A stretch of DNA of 64,000 nt from an uncultured Saccharospirillaceae bacterium (GCA_947499545.1 CANMOZ010000009.1:62001-126000), one strand, 5' to 3'. Counted from the stretch's first letter, positions 1-10,284 are shown. The notes: a model not told the origin generated them from the sequence alone. Made by a program: numbers and translations.

Positions 1-2
1 TG

Positions 3-1859
3 TCCGATCTATTAGTGCGCTCCTTTGATCATCTTAAGGTGTTGATAGAAGGCATTGAAACCGGTTCCAATGAATACGATACCGCACAACAAAAGACCCT
101 TATGGGTGAGCTTGAACAATGGCTTTCAGGCGATGGTACACACTCAGAAGCAGTTACTCCGGCTGCAGTAGAAGGTCAACCTATTGAAGCGAACCCCCAC
201 CAAAATGAACGTTTAATCATTCATTTTGAAGCTGAAAGTTTTTTATGTGGTTGTAAACCCCATGCCATTCTAACGGAAGTCAAAGAGAGTGCTGCGGTCG
301 AATCCGTCACGCCCATACTTAAATTACCTGACTGGGAAGCATTTAACCCCGAAAACTGTTATTTAGAATTAGGACTTACTTTTTCGAGTATTCCAGATGC
401 TGAAGCGTTGGAGCAAATTTTTGATTTCACAGATGTTGTCGAAGGGCATTGGGAAACTCAGAGTGATCATGGCTCCCCAGAAGAAAGCACTATAGAAACA
501 AAGTCGATAGACGAGGACAATTCTACAAAAGATATCAATGTCAAAGCTGTTTCGGAAAAAGACGCTTCAACTTCAGCATCAGAATCGGGACAAAAAGAGC
601 TGCCAGAATCAACAACGGCTGCATCACCAGGCATTTCCTCAACGCATTCAAAAGCGCGTGAAAAAACAAAAACAGAAACCAAGCGTTTTATTCGTGTAGA
701 AGCCGATAAGTTAGACCGGCTGATTGGACTTGTCGGTGAACTGATTGTTGATTTTGGAGGGCTTCAAGCGCTCTCTGAAAAGAGTGGTTCACAGAATGAC
801 CCTTTACATCAGCGAGTCAATAGCGCAGCCAAAACCTTAGATGATTTACGTGAATCTTCATTAAATCTTAGATTAATGCCCATTGCCGATACTTTTAACC
901 GTTTTCACCGAGTCGTTAGAGATACCGCTAAGCAACTGGAAAAAGAAGTCAAATTAGTGCTTGAAGGCACTGAAACTGAGCTTGATAAAACCATTCTCGA
1001 AAAAATTGCCGACCCCCTTACTCACTTGGTTCGAAATTCCATTGATCATGGCATTGAGCAGCCTGCCCAACGTATGGAATCTGGTAAACCTGAAAAAGGC
1101 ACCTTGGTATTACGTGCCAGCCATCAAGAGGGCAGAGTGCGCATCGAAATCGAAGACGATGGTAAAGGCATTAATCCAGATATTATAAGGGCTAAGGCAA
1201 TTGAAAAAGGCGTTATTAATGAAAGCGATGAACTAGATGAAAAAAGTATTTTACAACTGATTTTTGAGCCAGGGTTTTCTACCGCTGAAAAAGTTACTGA
1301 CATTTCAGGCCGTGGCGTAGGGATGGATGTTGTTAGACGAAACATTCAAGACATCGGTGGTGAAATTCTGCTGGATTCTAAACCGGGTAAAGGCACTCAC
1401 GTTGACATCCGCTTACCCTTAACCATGGCTATTTTGCCAGGATTCAGAGTCAAAATTTGCTCCCAAGATTTTATCGTACCCCTAACTCAATTGGACGAAT
1501 GCATTAATGCACACCAGCTTTTCGATGCCAAGCAAATTAAAGACGATACGCTGTGGCTTCGAGGAGAAATTCTACCCGTTTTGGATTTACGACCCCTGCT
1601 GTTTGGCGCTCAATCCCAATACCATAAAACAGAGGCCATAGTGGTGCAAACCACCAGAGGGCGAATGGTTTTACGCGTTGATGAATTAGTGGGTGAAATC
1701 CAAACCGTCGTACGTCCGCTTGATCCCATCGTCGCTCAGGTGCCTTTTTATTCGGGTATGACCCAGCTAGGCACCGGTGAAATCGTTCCTATTCTAGACA
1801 TCAACGGCTCGGTCGAGGTATCGCGTCAAACATCTGATTTAAAGAAAACTGGGAGTTAA
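3..1859 (+). CDS. cheA: Chemotaxis histidine kinase CheA (5' partial)
   Basis: Histidine kinase of a chemosensory array; it autophosphorylates on a histidine of its Hpt domain and passes the phosphate to response regulators. The frame is open to the left edge (codons before the GTG at 15 read SDLLV in phase), so the start of the Hpt domain with the phosphorylated His is outside the window. Visible, numbered from that GTG: the last Hpt helix (1-37), a P2-like and linker part with a Ser/Glu-rich stretch to about 220, P3 dimerisation helices from about 224, an ATPase domain with N box LTHLVRNSIDHG near 336, G boxes DDGKGI and GRGVGMDVV, and a CheW-like P5 domain from about 476. The next gene begins 3 bp later, so this is one operon. 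Confidence 0.95.
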   Translation, partial: SDLLVRSFDHLKVLIEGIETGSNEYDTAQQKTLMGELEQWLSGDGTHSEAVTPAAVEGQPIEANPHQNERLIIHFEAESFLCGCKPHAILTEVKESAAVESVTPILKLPDWEAFNPENCYLELGLTFSSIPDAEALEQIFDFTDVVEGHWETQSDHGSPEESTIETKSIDEDNSTKDINVKAVSEKDASTSASESGQKELPESTTAASPGISSTHSKAREKTKTETKRFIRVEADKLDRLIGLVGELIVDFGGLQALSEKSGSQNDPLHQRVNSAAKTLDDLRESSLNLRLMPIADTFNRFHRVVRDTAKQLEKEVKLVLEGTETELDKTILEKIADPLTHLVRNSIDHGIEQPAQRMESGKPEKGTLVLRASHQEGRVRIEIEDDGKGINPDIIRAKAIEKGVINESDELDEKSILQLIFEPGFSTAEKVTDISGRGVGMDVVRRNIQDIGGEILLDSKPGKGTHVDIRLPLTMAILPGFRVKICSQDFIVPLTQLDECINAHQLFDAKQIKDDTLWLRGEILPVLDLRPLLFGAQSQYHKTEAIVVQTTRGRMVLRVDELVGEIQTVVRPLDPIVAQVPFYSGMTQLGTGEIVPILDINGSVEVSRQTSDLKKTGS

Positions 1860-1862
1860 ATC

Positions 1863-3911
1863 ATGAGTTGGATTAAGAATTTAAGTTTTTTCAAGAAAAT
1901 TCTCTTAATGATTTTCTTGCCCATTACTGCACTATTAACCCTGAGTTATCTAGAGATCACTCAAGCTGACACCAACGCAAATGACTACCGTCGGTCAGCG
2001 ACGATTCAATCTTATCACCCTGAAATGCTTTTATTAATCAATCAGATTCAAACGGAACGCGGACGTACCAATGCTTTTTTGTCCCGTCAAACGGAAAACA
2101 GAAAATCGAGATTGCTCGATCAAAGAGCAAAGCTAGATAGCCAAATATCAAAATTTAATCAAACATTGAATATTTTACCAAGTGCACAGCTAAGTGATGC
2201 AGACAACGCTGAGATATCACGGGTGAAATCACTCTTAGATTCACGTATTGATTCAATACGTCAGTCCGTTGATACCGGTGTTTTAAATAACAATGCGGCG
2301 GTAGATCAGTACTCACGTGTTGTGATGGGACTCATTGAATCTCTGGATTATGCTGTCAGTACCTTTTCAGATGTTGACATCATTAACGCAATAGAAGTTT
2401 ATCGGAATACAACTTATGCCAAAAATTACCTAGGACTTTATAGAAACCTACTGAGCAACGTATTTAATAAGGATTTTATTACCAGTGAAGAGAGAGCTGA
2501 CAGCGCTGTCCTTCAAGACAGAATCAACACCTTTATAAACAATGCGAGAGTCTATTCAATCGGCATGACCAATCCGGAAGTTTTAGATGAGATGGCCAAC
2601 ATCAGAACCCCGAAATTTAAGCAAATGGCCAATTTAGTACAGAATCAAACAGAAGCTTTTGAAGTTGATTCAGATGAATGGTTTGATACTGCTACAGAAG
2701 TCGTTGAAAACATGTCAAGCATTGCTTCATTAGTAACAGAAGAAGCAAGCGGATTGATAAACAGTAAGTTAGAAGTTGCCGATCGAAATTTTTATTCCAT
2801 TTCTACTTCCATTTTAATCGTATTAATCATTACCGTTTTTATGATTTGGTTCATTACCCGTTCGTTAACCCGACCTATTGAAAGCGCCCTGCAAAGTTTT
2901 CGTAATTTAGCGGCAGGTCGGTTATATGAACGTATTGAGGCTGAATCAAAAGATGAGATTGGTCAATTGATGGAAGCAGCGGAAGGGTTTCGATTAAAAC
3001 TTTTTGATGCCGCAGAACAACTCGGTGATTGCGTAGGGCAATTCTCAACCATCACGCCTCAAATCTCACAATCTTCCAGTGATTTAAGCAGTTCGACTGC
3101 AGAGCAAGCGTCGAGTGTTGAAGAAACCTCTGTTACCTTAGAAGAAATAGCAACCACCATTGACACTAATGCTAATAATGCAAAGAAAACAGAAAAAATC
3201 GCTCAAGATGCAGCCGAAAATGCGAAAAGCACCTCTGAAGTGATCATGGAAACGGTCAAGACCATGAATTTAATCAGTGAAAAAATCACCATTATTGAAG
3301 AAATTGCCTATCAAACCAATTTGCTGGCTCTCAACGCAACCATTGAAGCCGCTCGGGCCGGTGAACATGGCAGAGGCTTCAATGTTGTCGCGGATGAGGT
3401 AAGGAAATTGGCAGAAAATTCTAAAGAATCAGCAAGCGAAATTTCAGAACTTGCTCGAAATTCTCAAGCCATTGCTGAGCGTTCAGGGCAATTATTGGAA
3501 ACCATGGTACCGAGCATTGAGCATACGTCACAGCTCGTACAGGAGATCAGTGCTTCCTCTGACGAGCAGGCTACTGGAGTGAAAGAAATTCAAAAAGCCA
3601 TGTCGCAACTAGATGCTGTCACACAAAGTAACTCTGCAATGTCAGAAGAATTAGCAGCAACGGCAGAAAATCTGGTTGAGCAATCGTTGATATTAAAATC
3701 GGCATTTGCCTTTTTTAAAACCAAAGCAGAGCATGTACAACATCAGGACATACAAGCAACGGGAACCGATCATCATAGCGCCCATTATGCTCCTAGCACT
3801 CAACATCAAGGCCACTCAGCATCAGTTGTGAACATGCCTATTAATAAAAAGAGCAATCCGACTCAAAAACCGGCTGATGAATGGACTGAAGACGATTTCG
3901 TAGATTATTAA
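1863..3911 (+). CDS. Methyl-accepting chemotaxis protein with NIT-like sensor domain
   Basis: Transmembrane chemoreceptor, 682 aa, that would control the CheA encoded just upstream. TM1 is about residues 10-28. The periplasmic part (about 35-305) carries [14 protein letters not shown], which resembles the start of NIT (nitrate/nitrite-sensing) domains. TM2 is about 313-333, followed by HAMP and a cytoplasmic coiled coil whose conserved hairpin tip ([19 protein letters not shown]) lies near 478. The C-terminal tail is a His-rich linker ending [10 protein letters not shown]; the NWETF-type pentapeptide that tethers CheR/CheB in enteric receptors is absent. The ligand is not known, and the NIT assignment is by pattern only. 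The gene lies between cheA (3 bp) and cheW (53 bp), so it is probably the dedicated receptor of this system. Confidence 0.9.
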   Translation: MSWIKNLSFFKKILLMIFLPITALLTLSYLEITQADTNANDYRRSATIQSYHPEMLLLINQIQTERGRTNAFLSRQTENRKSRLLDQRAKLDSQISKFNQTLNILPSAQLSDADNAEISRVKSLLDSRIDSIRQSVDTGVLNNNAAVDQYSRVVMGLIESLDYAVSTFSDVDIINAIEVYRNTTYAKNYLGLYRNLLSNVFNKDFITSEERADSAVLQDRINTFINNARVYSIGMTNPEVLDEMANIRTPKFKQMANLVQNQTEAFEVDSDEWFDTATEVVENMSSIASLVTEEASGLINSKLEVADRNFYSISTSILIVLIITVFMIWFITRSLTRPIESALQSFRNLAAGRLYERIEAESKDEIGQLMEAAEGFRLKLFDAAEQLGDCVGQFSTITPQISQSSSDLSSSTAEQASSVEETSVTLEEIATTIDTNANNAKKTEKIAQDAAENAKSTSEVIMETVKTMNLISEKITIIEEIAYQTNLLALNATIEAARAGEHGRGFNVVADEVRKLAENSKESASEISELARNSQAIAERSGQLLETMVPSIEHTSQLVQEISASSDEQATGVKEIQKAMSQLDAVTQSNSAMSEELAATAENLVEQSLILKSAFAFFKTKAEHVQHQDIQATGTDHHSAHYAPSTQHQGHSASVVNMPINKKSNPTQKPADEWTEDDFVDY

Positions 3912-3964
3912 ATAAAAGTACCAGCCCTTATGTTGACAAGGACACAAGCGGCAGGAGGAACAGA

Positions 3965-4510
3965 ATGCAACACTTGACCTTCAGAATCGGTGGCTGGAAG
4001 TTAGTTCTAGGCGTTAGCCAGATACAGGAAATTGTGCATTCCTATCAGATTACCCCATTGCCGCGAACCCCTGATGAACTTGAAGGTGTCGTCAATTTGC
4101 GTGGGTATTATTTACCTGTTTTATCGCTTAAAAAACGCATTCGACAATCTGAATCAGGAACCGCTCCTGAATCATCAAGTGAAGAATCCGTTATTCAAGA
4201 TTCTGTTGATCGCCAGTGTATTTTAGTGACTGAATCCATTTACGAAGATCGAGCCTGGCGTTTAGGGCTTGAGGTCGATGAAGTACACGACTGTATTGAT
4301 ATTAACGATGATCTCTGGCGATTGCCTCCAACCAGAGGCAACGCCATATCAACAGAATATCTGTCAGCCATGGTGAACCTTGATGGGGTCACTTTCCATA
4401 AACTTAATTTAGATACCGTCATTGATCCCGATGATATACTCGAACGCTATTACCATGGAGTCCAAGGCTCGCATGAACCAAACCGACTCATTACCAGAGC
4501 TAACGGATGA
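3965..4510 (+). CDS. cheW: CheW-type chemotaxis coupling protein
   Basis: Single-domain coupling protein, 181 aa, joining receptor and CheA. It starts MQHLTFRIGGWKLVLGVSQI, has a CheW-type core (ITPLPRTPDELEGVVNLRG, then YYLPVLSL) and a later DEVHDCIDI strand. It is a little longer than minimal CheW because of a Ser/Glu-rich loop around residues 60-75. A good ribosome site (aggagg) lies just before the ATG. Its 3' end overlaps the start region of cheR, so the two are translationally coupled. The assignment is confident; which CheA it serves is inferred from the operon. Confidence 0.92.
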   Translation: MQHLTFRIGGWKLVLGVSQIQEIVHSYQITPLPRTPDELEGVVNLRGYYLPVLSLKKRIRQSESGTAPESSSEESVIQDSVDRQCILVTESIYEDRAWRLGLEVDEVHDCIDINDDLWRLPPTRGNAISTEYLSAMVNLDGVTFHKLNLDTVIDPDDILERYYHGVQGSHEPNRLITRANG

Positions 4511-5285
4511 ACTCTATTTTGAGTTGTCCAACTGGTTAAAGGCTGAGGTGGGTGTTGATCTAGGTGATACACGTAAAACCATGATGGCCGGAAGGCTAGC
4601 TAAGGTACTTAATTCTTTCAATATTCCCAGTATTCAAGAATTAAGACGTATCATCGACCATCCCGATCAAATCAAATTAAAGATGGTGGTTATCGACAAT
4701 TTAACCACACATGAAACTTATTTTTTCCGTGAAAGTGAGCACATTGATTTCCTCGAACAGATTATTTTACCTAAAGCGACAGCACCCTTTAATGTTTGGA
4801 GTGCTGCTTGTTCTACTGGAGAGGAAGCTTTTACGCTAGGTCTCATACTGGCAGAACATTTTCGTTCAATGAGTCAATGGGAAATTTTAGGCACAGATAT
4901 TTCTAGTGCTGTTGTTGCTCAATCACAACGCGGGTTATTTCCAAACAGTCGTTTAAAACTTGTACCTGGCGAGTTACTCAAAAAATATTTCAAAAAAGGC
5001 ATCAATCAACAAGAAGGAAACTCGGTTGTTACTAAGGAACTGAAAGATCATTTAAATTTCAAAGTTGATAATTTATTAGATCCTAAGACACAAGGCCCCT
5101 TTAATGTTATTTTCTGTAGAAATGTCCTCATTTATTTTGATAATCCAACTAAACAGAAAGTTATTCACAACTTGTTAGATCGACTCAAACCCGGTGGTTA
5201 TCTTATCAGTGGCCGCTGCGAGCCTATCCGTCAATTTGCCAAAAATGCCAAGGTCATTAATCACTCAATTCTTAAAAGGGTGTGA
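4473..5285 (+). CDS. cheR: Chemotaxis receptor methyltransferase CheR
   Basis: S-adenosylmethionine-dependent protein glutamate methyltransferase that methylates MCPs for adaptation. With the ATG at 4473 it is 270 aa. An N-terminal helical domain (VGVDLGDTRKTMMAGRL) is followed by the SAM-binding motif WSAACSTGEEAFTLGL and the later NVIFCRNVLIYF motif typical of CheR. In-frame ATGs at 4422 and 4455 would add 17 or 6 residues; 4473 gives the usual length before the first helix and has aagg 5 nt upstream. All options overlap the 3' end of cheW. cheB starts 3 bp after the stop, which fits a paired methylation/demethylation module. Confidence 0.92.
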   Translation: MNQTDSLPELTDELYFELSNWLKAEVGVDLGDTRKTMMAGRLAKVLNSFNIPSIQELRRIIDHPDQIKLKMVVIDNLTTHETYFFRESEHIDFLEQIILPKATAPFNVWSAACSTGEEAFTLGLILAEHFRSMSQWEILGTDISSAVVAQSQRGLFPNSRLKLVPGELLKKYFKKGINQQEGNSVVTKELKDHLNFKVDNLLDPKTQGPFNVIFCRNVLIYFDNPTKQKVIHNLLDRLKPGGYLISGRCEPIRQFAKNAKVINHSILKRV

Positions 5286-5288
5286 CCA

Positions 5289-6272
5289 ATGAGCCTGCTG
5301 CGTTTAGTCCTTATGATGCCTTCTGCAGTCCACCGACAACAAATTTGTGAAGATTTAAAGCGGATCATTAAAGAAGAGGTTGACATACAAAGCTGTTCCA
5401 GTGAACGCCTTGCTTATAGTAAAATACAGCAAATTATGCCGCATGGTGTGATTATTTCAGATCAAGCGAACCTAAGTGGAGAGCCGGAATTTCATAAATG
5501 GGTCCATCAACATAATAAAAAAGTTATTTTATTGAAAAGTCATGCAGGATCAGGCATACGTTTAAAAGAAAGCGCGTGCGAACTGATTATCCCGTCAAAA
5601 GACAATGCCGATGAGTGGGGATTATTCGTTGAATTACTGGCAGATGCGATCAACACCCTTTACACTTCAGAAAAAAAACACAGCGTTCGCCTCAAAAGCA
5701 CCAAACACAATACATCAAAAATTGTATTCATTGGAGCATCGACCGGTGGCGGTGCAGCTATTCAAGACTTGCTAAGATCTATTCCTTCCAATACCTGCCC
5801 CATCATCGTTGCCCAACATTTACCTGCTTTTGCAAACGATCACTTCCGACAACAAATTGGTCGTTTTTGTCCGGTTCCTACAGATGTCCTTCGCGATCAA
5901 CAAATCATTGATAGTGGCCATGTATGGTTAATACCCGGTGGACATCAGGCTGAGATTTATGAAAAAAAAGGGCAGCTATATATTCATGTTTTCGAAGATA
6001 AGCAAGGCTATCGGTACCACCCTTGCATTGATCATTTGTTTTACTCGGCTACAGGGCTGAGCAATAAGATGCTGGCAATCTTACTGACCGGAATGGGATC
6101 AGACGGCGCGCATGGGCTAAGAGAGCTTAAAGACCAAGGCGTGGAAACGTGGGTGCAAGATGAAGGCTCTATGATTCCGAGCATGCCTCAAGCCGCATTA
6201 CAATTAGGTGCTGTAAAGCAGAAATTGTCCATTCAATCGATGCAGCATCGGTTGCCTAGCTGGATCAAATAA
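5289..6272 (+). CDS. cheB: Chemotaxis methylesterase CheB with degenerate receiver domain
   Basis: Methylesterase/deamidase that reverses CheR methylation, 327 aa. The catalytic domain (about 143-327) is intact: Ser151 in GASTGG, His177 in AQHLP and Asp272 in GMGSDGAHG form the expected triad. The N-terminal 125 residues sit where the receiver domain belongs, but the acidic pair that binds Mg is missing (the strand reads LRLVLMMPS instead of VDD-S) and the area around the possible phospho-Asp58 (GVIISDQAN) is altered. Control by CheA phosphorylation is therefore doubtful. The BLUF gene follows 12 bp later in the same operon. Confidence 0.9.
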   Translation: MSLLRLVLMMPSAVHRQQICEDLKRIIKEEVDIQSCSSERLAYSKIQQIMPHGVIISDQANLSGEPEFHKWVHQHNKKVILLKSHAGSGIRLKESACELIIPSKDNADEWGLFVELLADAINTLYTSEKKHSVRLKSTKHNTSKIVFIGASTGGGAAIQDLLRSIPSNTCPIIVAQHLPAFANDHFRQQIGRFCPVPTDVLRDQQIIDSGHVWLIPGGHQAEIYEKKGQLYIHVFEDKQGYRYHPCIDHLFYSATGLSNKMLAILLTGMGSDGAHGLRELKDQGVETWVQDEGSMIPSMPQAALQLGAVKQKLSIQSMQHRLPSWIK

Positions 6273-6284
6273 GAGGGTAATATT

Positions 6285-6689
6285 ATGTTTTTATCAGAGC
6301 TGATGTACTACAGTATTGCGAATGAAGACATCACTGATGAAGATTTAGATAATATTCTTGAAGTCGCTCGCAACGCGAATAAAGAACGTAACGTTACTGG
6401 TGCATTATTGCTGTACCATGGCTTTTTTATTCAATGTGTGGAAGGACATCGTGACATACTTAACCAACTGTATTCATCCATCATTCATGATGCCCGACAT
6501 TGCGACGTAAGGTTGTTAAGATTTCGAACCATTGAAGAACGCACTTTCGATCAATGGAGCATGGCAAAAGCGGACTCAAGTCGCATAACAGACTCTCTGA
6601 CATTGCATTATTCTCCTGATAAAACCTTTAATCCTGCTTTGATGACACCAGAACAATTGTATCGAATGCTTGCGAGGTTATTGCGTTAG
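6285..6689 (+). CDS. BLUF-domain blue-light photoreceptor protein
   Basis: Short single-domain BLUF protein, 134 aa, that should bind FAD and sense blue light. The residues that surround the flavin are present: Tyr8 (LMYYS), Asn32 (NANKERNVTG), Gln50 (FFIQCVEG), and the semi-conserved Trp91/Met93 (QWSMA). About 35 residues follow the core as a C-terminal cap. No effector domain is fused, so the output must pass through a partner protein. The gene is the last of the che operon, 12 bp after cheB, with a GGGTAA-type ribosome site, and a stem-loop follows at once. This suggests light input to the chemosensory array; the coupling is inference, while the domain call is strong. Confidence 0.9.
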   Translation: MFLSELMYYSIANEDITDEDLDNILEVARNANKERNVTGALLLYHGFFIQCVEGHRDILNQLYSSIIHDARHCDVRLLRFRTIEERTFDQWSMAKADSSRITDSLTLHYSPDKTFNPALMTPEQLYRMLARLLR

Positions 6690-6691
6690 AA

Positions 6692-6719
6692 CAGCTGGGT
6701 TTAAAATTAAACCCAGCTG
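6692..6719. terminator. Perfect palindrome between convergent BLUF gene and parC
   Basis: A 12-bp perfect stem (CAGCTGGGTTTA and its complement) with a 4-nt AT loop lies 2 bp after the BLUF stop and 12 bp before the parC stop. It could end transcription from both sides. There is no clear T tract on either strand, so the terminator role is likely but not certain. Confidence 0.55.
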
Positions 6720-6731
6720 ATAAGGGAGGCT

Positions 6732-8978
6732 TTATTCTTCGATTTGAAGGTAGTCTACTTTTTGGAAACCCCTAGGCAATTTGTTGCCACGTTTTCCTCG
6801 ATCAGAGCGATAATGATCCAACTCTTTTGGTGACAATTTGGTATGGCGTTTACCCGACCACACCGCTAATGTATCACCTTCATCCAGTACTAAAGCATCC
6901 TGCACTCTTTCATCGCCTGTTGTTGGTAATCCAATCAGCTTATTCCCTTTACCCCTAGCCATTTGCGGCAATTCAGCTAACGAAATACAAAGCAATCGCC
7001 CTTCCGTCGTCGCAATGGCTAACCACCCTCGATCCATGGAATCAATTTTTTGCGGCACCAAGAGATCGGCATCTTCTGGTAAATTTACTACCGCCTTACC
7101 GGTTTTATTTTTGGTCTGCAAATCACCTAATGTGGTAATAAAACCGTACCCGCGACTGTTACCAAAGAAAACGTATTCATGGTCTTCACCCGTTAATGCG
7201 GTGACAAACTCCGCACCTGAAGGCACATTCAAACGACCGGTGAGGGGTTCACCATAGCCTCGTGCAGAAGGCAGGGTATGAGCAGGTAATGAATAACTGC
7301 GCCCAGTACTGTCAATAACGATCAAGGTTTGATTGGTTTTTGCAAACACCGCAGCAAGAAAATCATCGCCTGCTTTGTATTGCAATTTCCCAAGGTCAAC
7401 TTCATGACCTTTAGCAGCACGAATCCACCCTTTCTCAGACAAAATCACCGTGATAGGGTCAGCTGACATTAAATCAGCTTCTGATAAAGCTTGAGCTTCA
7501 GACCGTTCAACCAATGGCGACCTACGTTCATCTCCAAAAGCTTTAGCATCTTGTACGATTTCTTTTTTGACTAAGGTTTTCAATCGTCGTTCTGATCCGA
7601 GCGTTTTCTCGAGATTATCTCGCTCTTGTGCTAACTCCGATTGCTCACCACGGATTTTTTCTTCTTCTAGCTTAGCTAGGTGGCGTAACTTTAAATCCAA
7701 TATGGCGTCGGCTTGAATATCCGTTAACCCAAAACGCTGCATTAATTCGGCTTTGGGTTTATCCTCGTTACGAATGATCTCAATCACTTCATCAATATTT
7801 AGATAGGCTGTTAACAGGCCTTCCAATATGTGCAAGCGTTGATTCACTTTATCCAGTCGATGGCTTAAACGATTGCGTACCGTTTCGGTTCGATAAACCA
7901 GCCATTCGCTTAATATAGTATCTAACGATTTAACCTGCGGACGACCATCAATTCCGACCATATTCATGTTAATACGGTAGCTGCGTTCAAGATCCGTCGT
8001 TGCAAACATATGCTGCATTAACAGCTCTAAATCGGTTTTATTATTTTTCGGTACGATCACCAAGCGAGTTGGATTTTCATGATCCGACTCATCACGCAAA
8101 TCGGCAACCATAGGCAGTTTCTTTTTCTGCATTTGGTCTGCGATTTGTTCCAAAATTTTTGCACCCGATACCTGATGAGGCAATGCCGTTATGATGATAT
8201 CGCCGTCTTCAACCACCCAAGTCGCGCGCATTTTTAATGCACCGCGGCCCTTTTCATATATTTTGAGAATTTCTTCTTTAGGGGTGATGATCTCAGCATC
8301 CGTCGGATAATCAGGCGCTGGCAACCAGCGGCACAGTTCAGCAACCGTGGCGTTAGGATGATCAATCAGATGAATCACGGCATTGGCCACTTCCGTCAAA
8401 TTGTGAGGCGGTATATCCGTGGCCATGCCAACTGCGATTCCTGTCCCACCATTGAGTAACACGGTTGGCAATCTGGCTGGCAGTGTTTGGGGCTCATCCA
8501 AAGTGCCGTCAAAGTTTGGTTGCCATTCAACCGTCCCTTGACCTAACTCACCCAATAAAATCTCTGAAAACTTGGTGAGTTTTGATTCGGTATATCGCAT
8601 CGCTGCAAAGGATTTAGGATCATCTTGCGATCCCCAGTTACCCTGACCATCAACTAAGGGGTAACGGTAGGAAAATGGCTGCGCCATCAACACCATGGCT
8701 TCATAACAAGCACTGTCACCGTGGGGATGGAATTTACCAATCACGTCACCCACTGTACGGGCAGACTTCTTGTATTTGGCGGTCGCTTTTAACCCCAGCT
8801 CGCTCATGGCGTAGACAATTCGCCGCTGAACGGGCTTCAAGCCATCGCCAATATGAGGGAGTGCGCGATCAAGGATCACGTACATGGAGTAGTTTAAGTA
8901 GGCCTGTTCGGTGTAGGCGCGCAGCGGTTGCTGCTCGACACCCTCATCTAAGAGGCTTTCGGTCGTCATAGAGTGCAC
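6732..8978 (-). CDS. parC: DNA topoisomerase IV subunit A
   Basis: Breakage-reunion subunit of topoisomerase IV, which decatenates daughter chromosomes; it works with ParE, which is not in the window. 748 aa, the normal ParC length. The catalytic tyrosine is Tyr129 in AAMRYTES. The quinolone-resistance region reads [12 protein letters not shown] with Ser89 and Glu93 (Ser80 and Glu84 of E. coli) unchanged, so there is no sign of classical resistance substitutions. The C-terminal third is a beta-pinwheel-like DNA-wrapping domain. The start could also be the ATG at 8969 ([10 protein letters not shown]). It is convergent with the che operon and divergent from the tRNA gene. Confidence 0.97.
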   Translation of the reverse strand: MHSMTTESLLDEGVEQQPLRAYTEQAYLNYSMYVILDRALPHIGDGLKPVQRRIVYAMSELGLKATAKYKKSARTVGDVIGKFHPHGDSACYEAMVLMAQPFSYRYPLVDGQGNWGSQDDPKSFAAMRYTESKLTKFSEILLGELGQGTVEWQPNFDGTLDEPQTLPARLPTVLLNGGTGIAVGMATDIPPHNLTEVANAVIHLIDHPNATVAELCRWLPAPDYPTDAEIITPKEEILKIYEKGRGALKMRATWVVEDGDIIITALPHQVSGAKILEQIADQMQKKKLPMVADLRDESDHENPTRLVIVPKNNKTDLELLMQHMFATTDLERSYRINMNMVGIDGRPQVKSLDTILSEWLVYRTETVRNRLSHRLDKVNQRLHILEGLLTAYLNIDEVIEIIRNEDKPKAELMQRFGLTDIQADAILDLKLRHLAKLEEEKIRGEQSELAQERDNLEKTLGSERRLKTLVKKEIVQDAKAFGDERRSPLVERSEAQALSEADLMSADPITVILSEKGWIRAAKGHEVDLGKLQYKAGDDFLAAVFAKTNQTLIVIDSTGRSYSLPAHTLPSARGYGEPLTGRLNVPSGAEFVTALTGEDHEYVFFGNSRGYGFITTLGDLQTKNKTGKAVVNLPEDADLLVPQKIDSMDRGWLAIATTEGRLLCISLAELPQMARGKGNKLIGLPTTGDERVQDALVLDEGDTLAVWSGKRHTKLSPKELDHYRSDRGKRGNKLPRGFQKVDYLQIEE

Positions 8979-9119
8979 TTACCCACTGTGTTTTTAGTCA
9001 GTGGCCGAGTCTACACCGCAACTCGCTGCTTGATAAGGCCCTTTCCGCGATTACGACTCATAGGAGAAGACTTCTCTTTAAAAATCAATAAAATCAACGA
9101 CAAAGGGTGAAAAAAAGTG

Positions 9120-9148
9120 TTGACAGTTTTGGCATGCACCCGCATAAT
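9120..9148 (+). promoter_or_regulatory. Sigma70 promoter of tRNA-Met
   Basis: A perfect -35 TTGACA (9120-9125) and a -10 CATAAT (9143-9148) are spaced by 17 bp and followed by a GC-rich discriminator (ACGCGCC). This is the classic layout of a strong stable-RNA promoter under stringent control. The tRNA begins 18 bp after the -10 box. Confidence 0.85.
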
Positions 9149-9166
9149 ACGCGCCATTCTTGCGAT

Positions 9167-9243
9167 GGCTACGTAGCTCAGCTGGTTAGAGCACAGCATT
9201 CATAATGCTGGGGTCGGTGGTTCAAGTCCACCCGTAGCTACCA
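9167..9243 (+). tRNA. tRNA-Met (elongator, anticodon CAT)
   Basis: A 77-nt cloverleaf with the CCA end encoded. The acceptor stem GGCTACG pairs with CGTAGCT (G1-U72 wobble), the D arm is AGCTCAGCTGGTTAGAGC, the anticodon loop TTCATAA has CAT at 9201-9203, and the T loop is TTCAAGT. The paired 1-72 ends and close match to bacterial metT-type sequences mark it as elongator, not initiator, tRNA. It stands alone, with no other tRNA adjacent. Confidence 0.97.
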
Positions 9244-9411
9244 ATCCAAGTTCCCCCCAAAAGACCTTTGATTTACTTCCCTTAAACTCGTTCTAGCTTA
9301 TTTACCCTGTTCTATTAAGACCCTTATACCTCACCGCTCCACTTAGGCGTATTTGGTTGGTTCCCGGTTAGCTGAAATTCGCTAGTCTATGGCGATGACA
9401 TCCTCCGGCGA

Positions 9412-10284
9412 ATGCATCTCATGAAAAGCGACTCTTTTTTAATCAGAACCATGCAAGCAGATGAACTCCCGATAGCCGTTGGCTGGGCCTCAAATGAGGG
9501 TTGGAATCCGGGCTGGCACGACGCCGAGTGTTACTTTAAAGCCGACCCTAACGGGTTTTTCATCGGCTACTTGAACGATCAACCCATCGCCACCCTTTCC
9601 GCCGTTCGTTACAACGATACTTTCGGCTTCATTGGCTATTACATCGTCCATCCTGACTACCGGGGCAAAGGCTATGGATTGCAAATCTGGAAAGCCGGCA
9701 TGCAGTATTTAAAGGGTTGCACCATTGGGCTCGACGGTGTTGTCGAACAGCAAGACAACTACCGATCCTTTGGATTCCAATTGGCATACCGCAATCATCG
9801 TTTTGAAGGCAGCAGTCAAGACACCAAGAAATTGAGCGTTGAACATGAGTCGTCCATTCTACCCCTCTCTCAAATCAACCAACAGGCCGTTGAAGAATAC
9901 GCTGCTCGATTTTTCCCAGCTCAACGGCTTGCATTCGACCAAGCATGGTTGACTCAGGCCGATGCGCTTTCACTTGGCATCGTTGAGCAAGAATGCGTTC
10001 AAGGTGTCGGAGTCATTCGTAAGGTTCAACAAGGATTTAAAATCGGCCCTCTTTGGGCTGAAACACCAGAATACGCTGAATCTTTAATGAGGGCCTTAAT
10101 GAAATGGGCAGGCTCTCACCAGTTAATTTATTTAGACGTAGCTGAGAAAAGCACGAACGGGCTCGCTTTAGCAAAAGAGCATAATATGCGATCTGTATTT
10201 GAAACAGCTCGCATGTACACAGCCCCAGTTGAGTCTTTACCTTTTGAACAGCTCTACGGAGTCACGTCATTTGAAATTGGCTAA
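9412..10284 (+). CDS. GNAT-family N-acetyltransferase, two-domain (YitH-like)
   Basis: Predicted acetyl-CoA-dependent acetyltransferase, 290 aa, substrate unknown. The N-terminal GNAT domain (about 8-130) shows the acetyl-CoA pyrophosphate loop in IVHPDYRGKGYGLQIWKAG. The C-terminal half (about 150-285) matches the second domain of YitH/Acetyltransf_18-type proteins (SLGIVEQE, then FKIGPLWAETPEYAESLM). The start at 9412 is weakly supported; the ATG at 9421 is an alternative. It is a single gene, followed by its own spacer before the symporter. Confidence 0.8.
   Translation: MHLMKSDSFLIRTMQADELPIAVGWASNEGWNPGWHDAECYFKADPNGFFIGYLNDQPIATLSAVRYNDTFGFIGYYIVHPDYRGKGYGLQIWKAGMQYLKGCTIGLDGVVEQQDNYRSFGFQLAYRNHRFEGSSQDTKKLSVEHESSILPLSQINQQAVEEYAARFFPAQRLAFDQAWLTQADALSLGIVEQECVQGVGVIRKVQQGFKIGPLWAETPEYAESLMRALMKWAGSHQLIYLDVAEKSTNGLALAKEHNMRSVFETARMYTAPVESLPFEQLYGVTSFEIG

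Noticed and set aside
3860-3911. CheR-tethering pentapeptide at the MCP C-terminus
   Set aside because: The tail [10 protein letters not shown] has Trp and Phe but not with the x-W-x-x-F spacing.
8720-8745. Quinolone-resistance change in parC
   Set aside because: Ser89 and Glu93 are the wild-type residues at the two main positions.
9011-9199. 62-codon minus-strand frame over the tRNA promoter
   Set aside because: It overlaps the tRNA gene and its promoter; not a credible protein.
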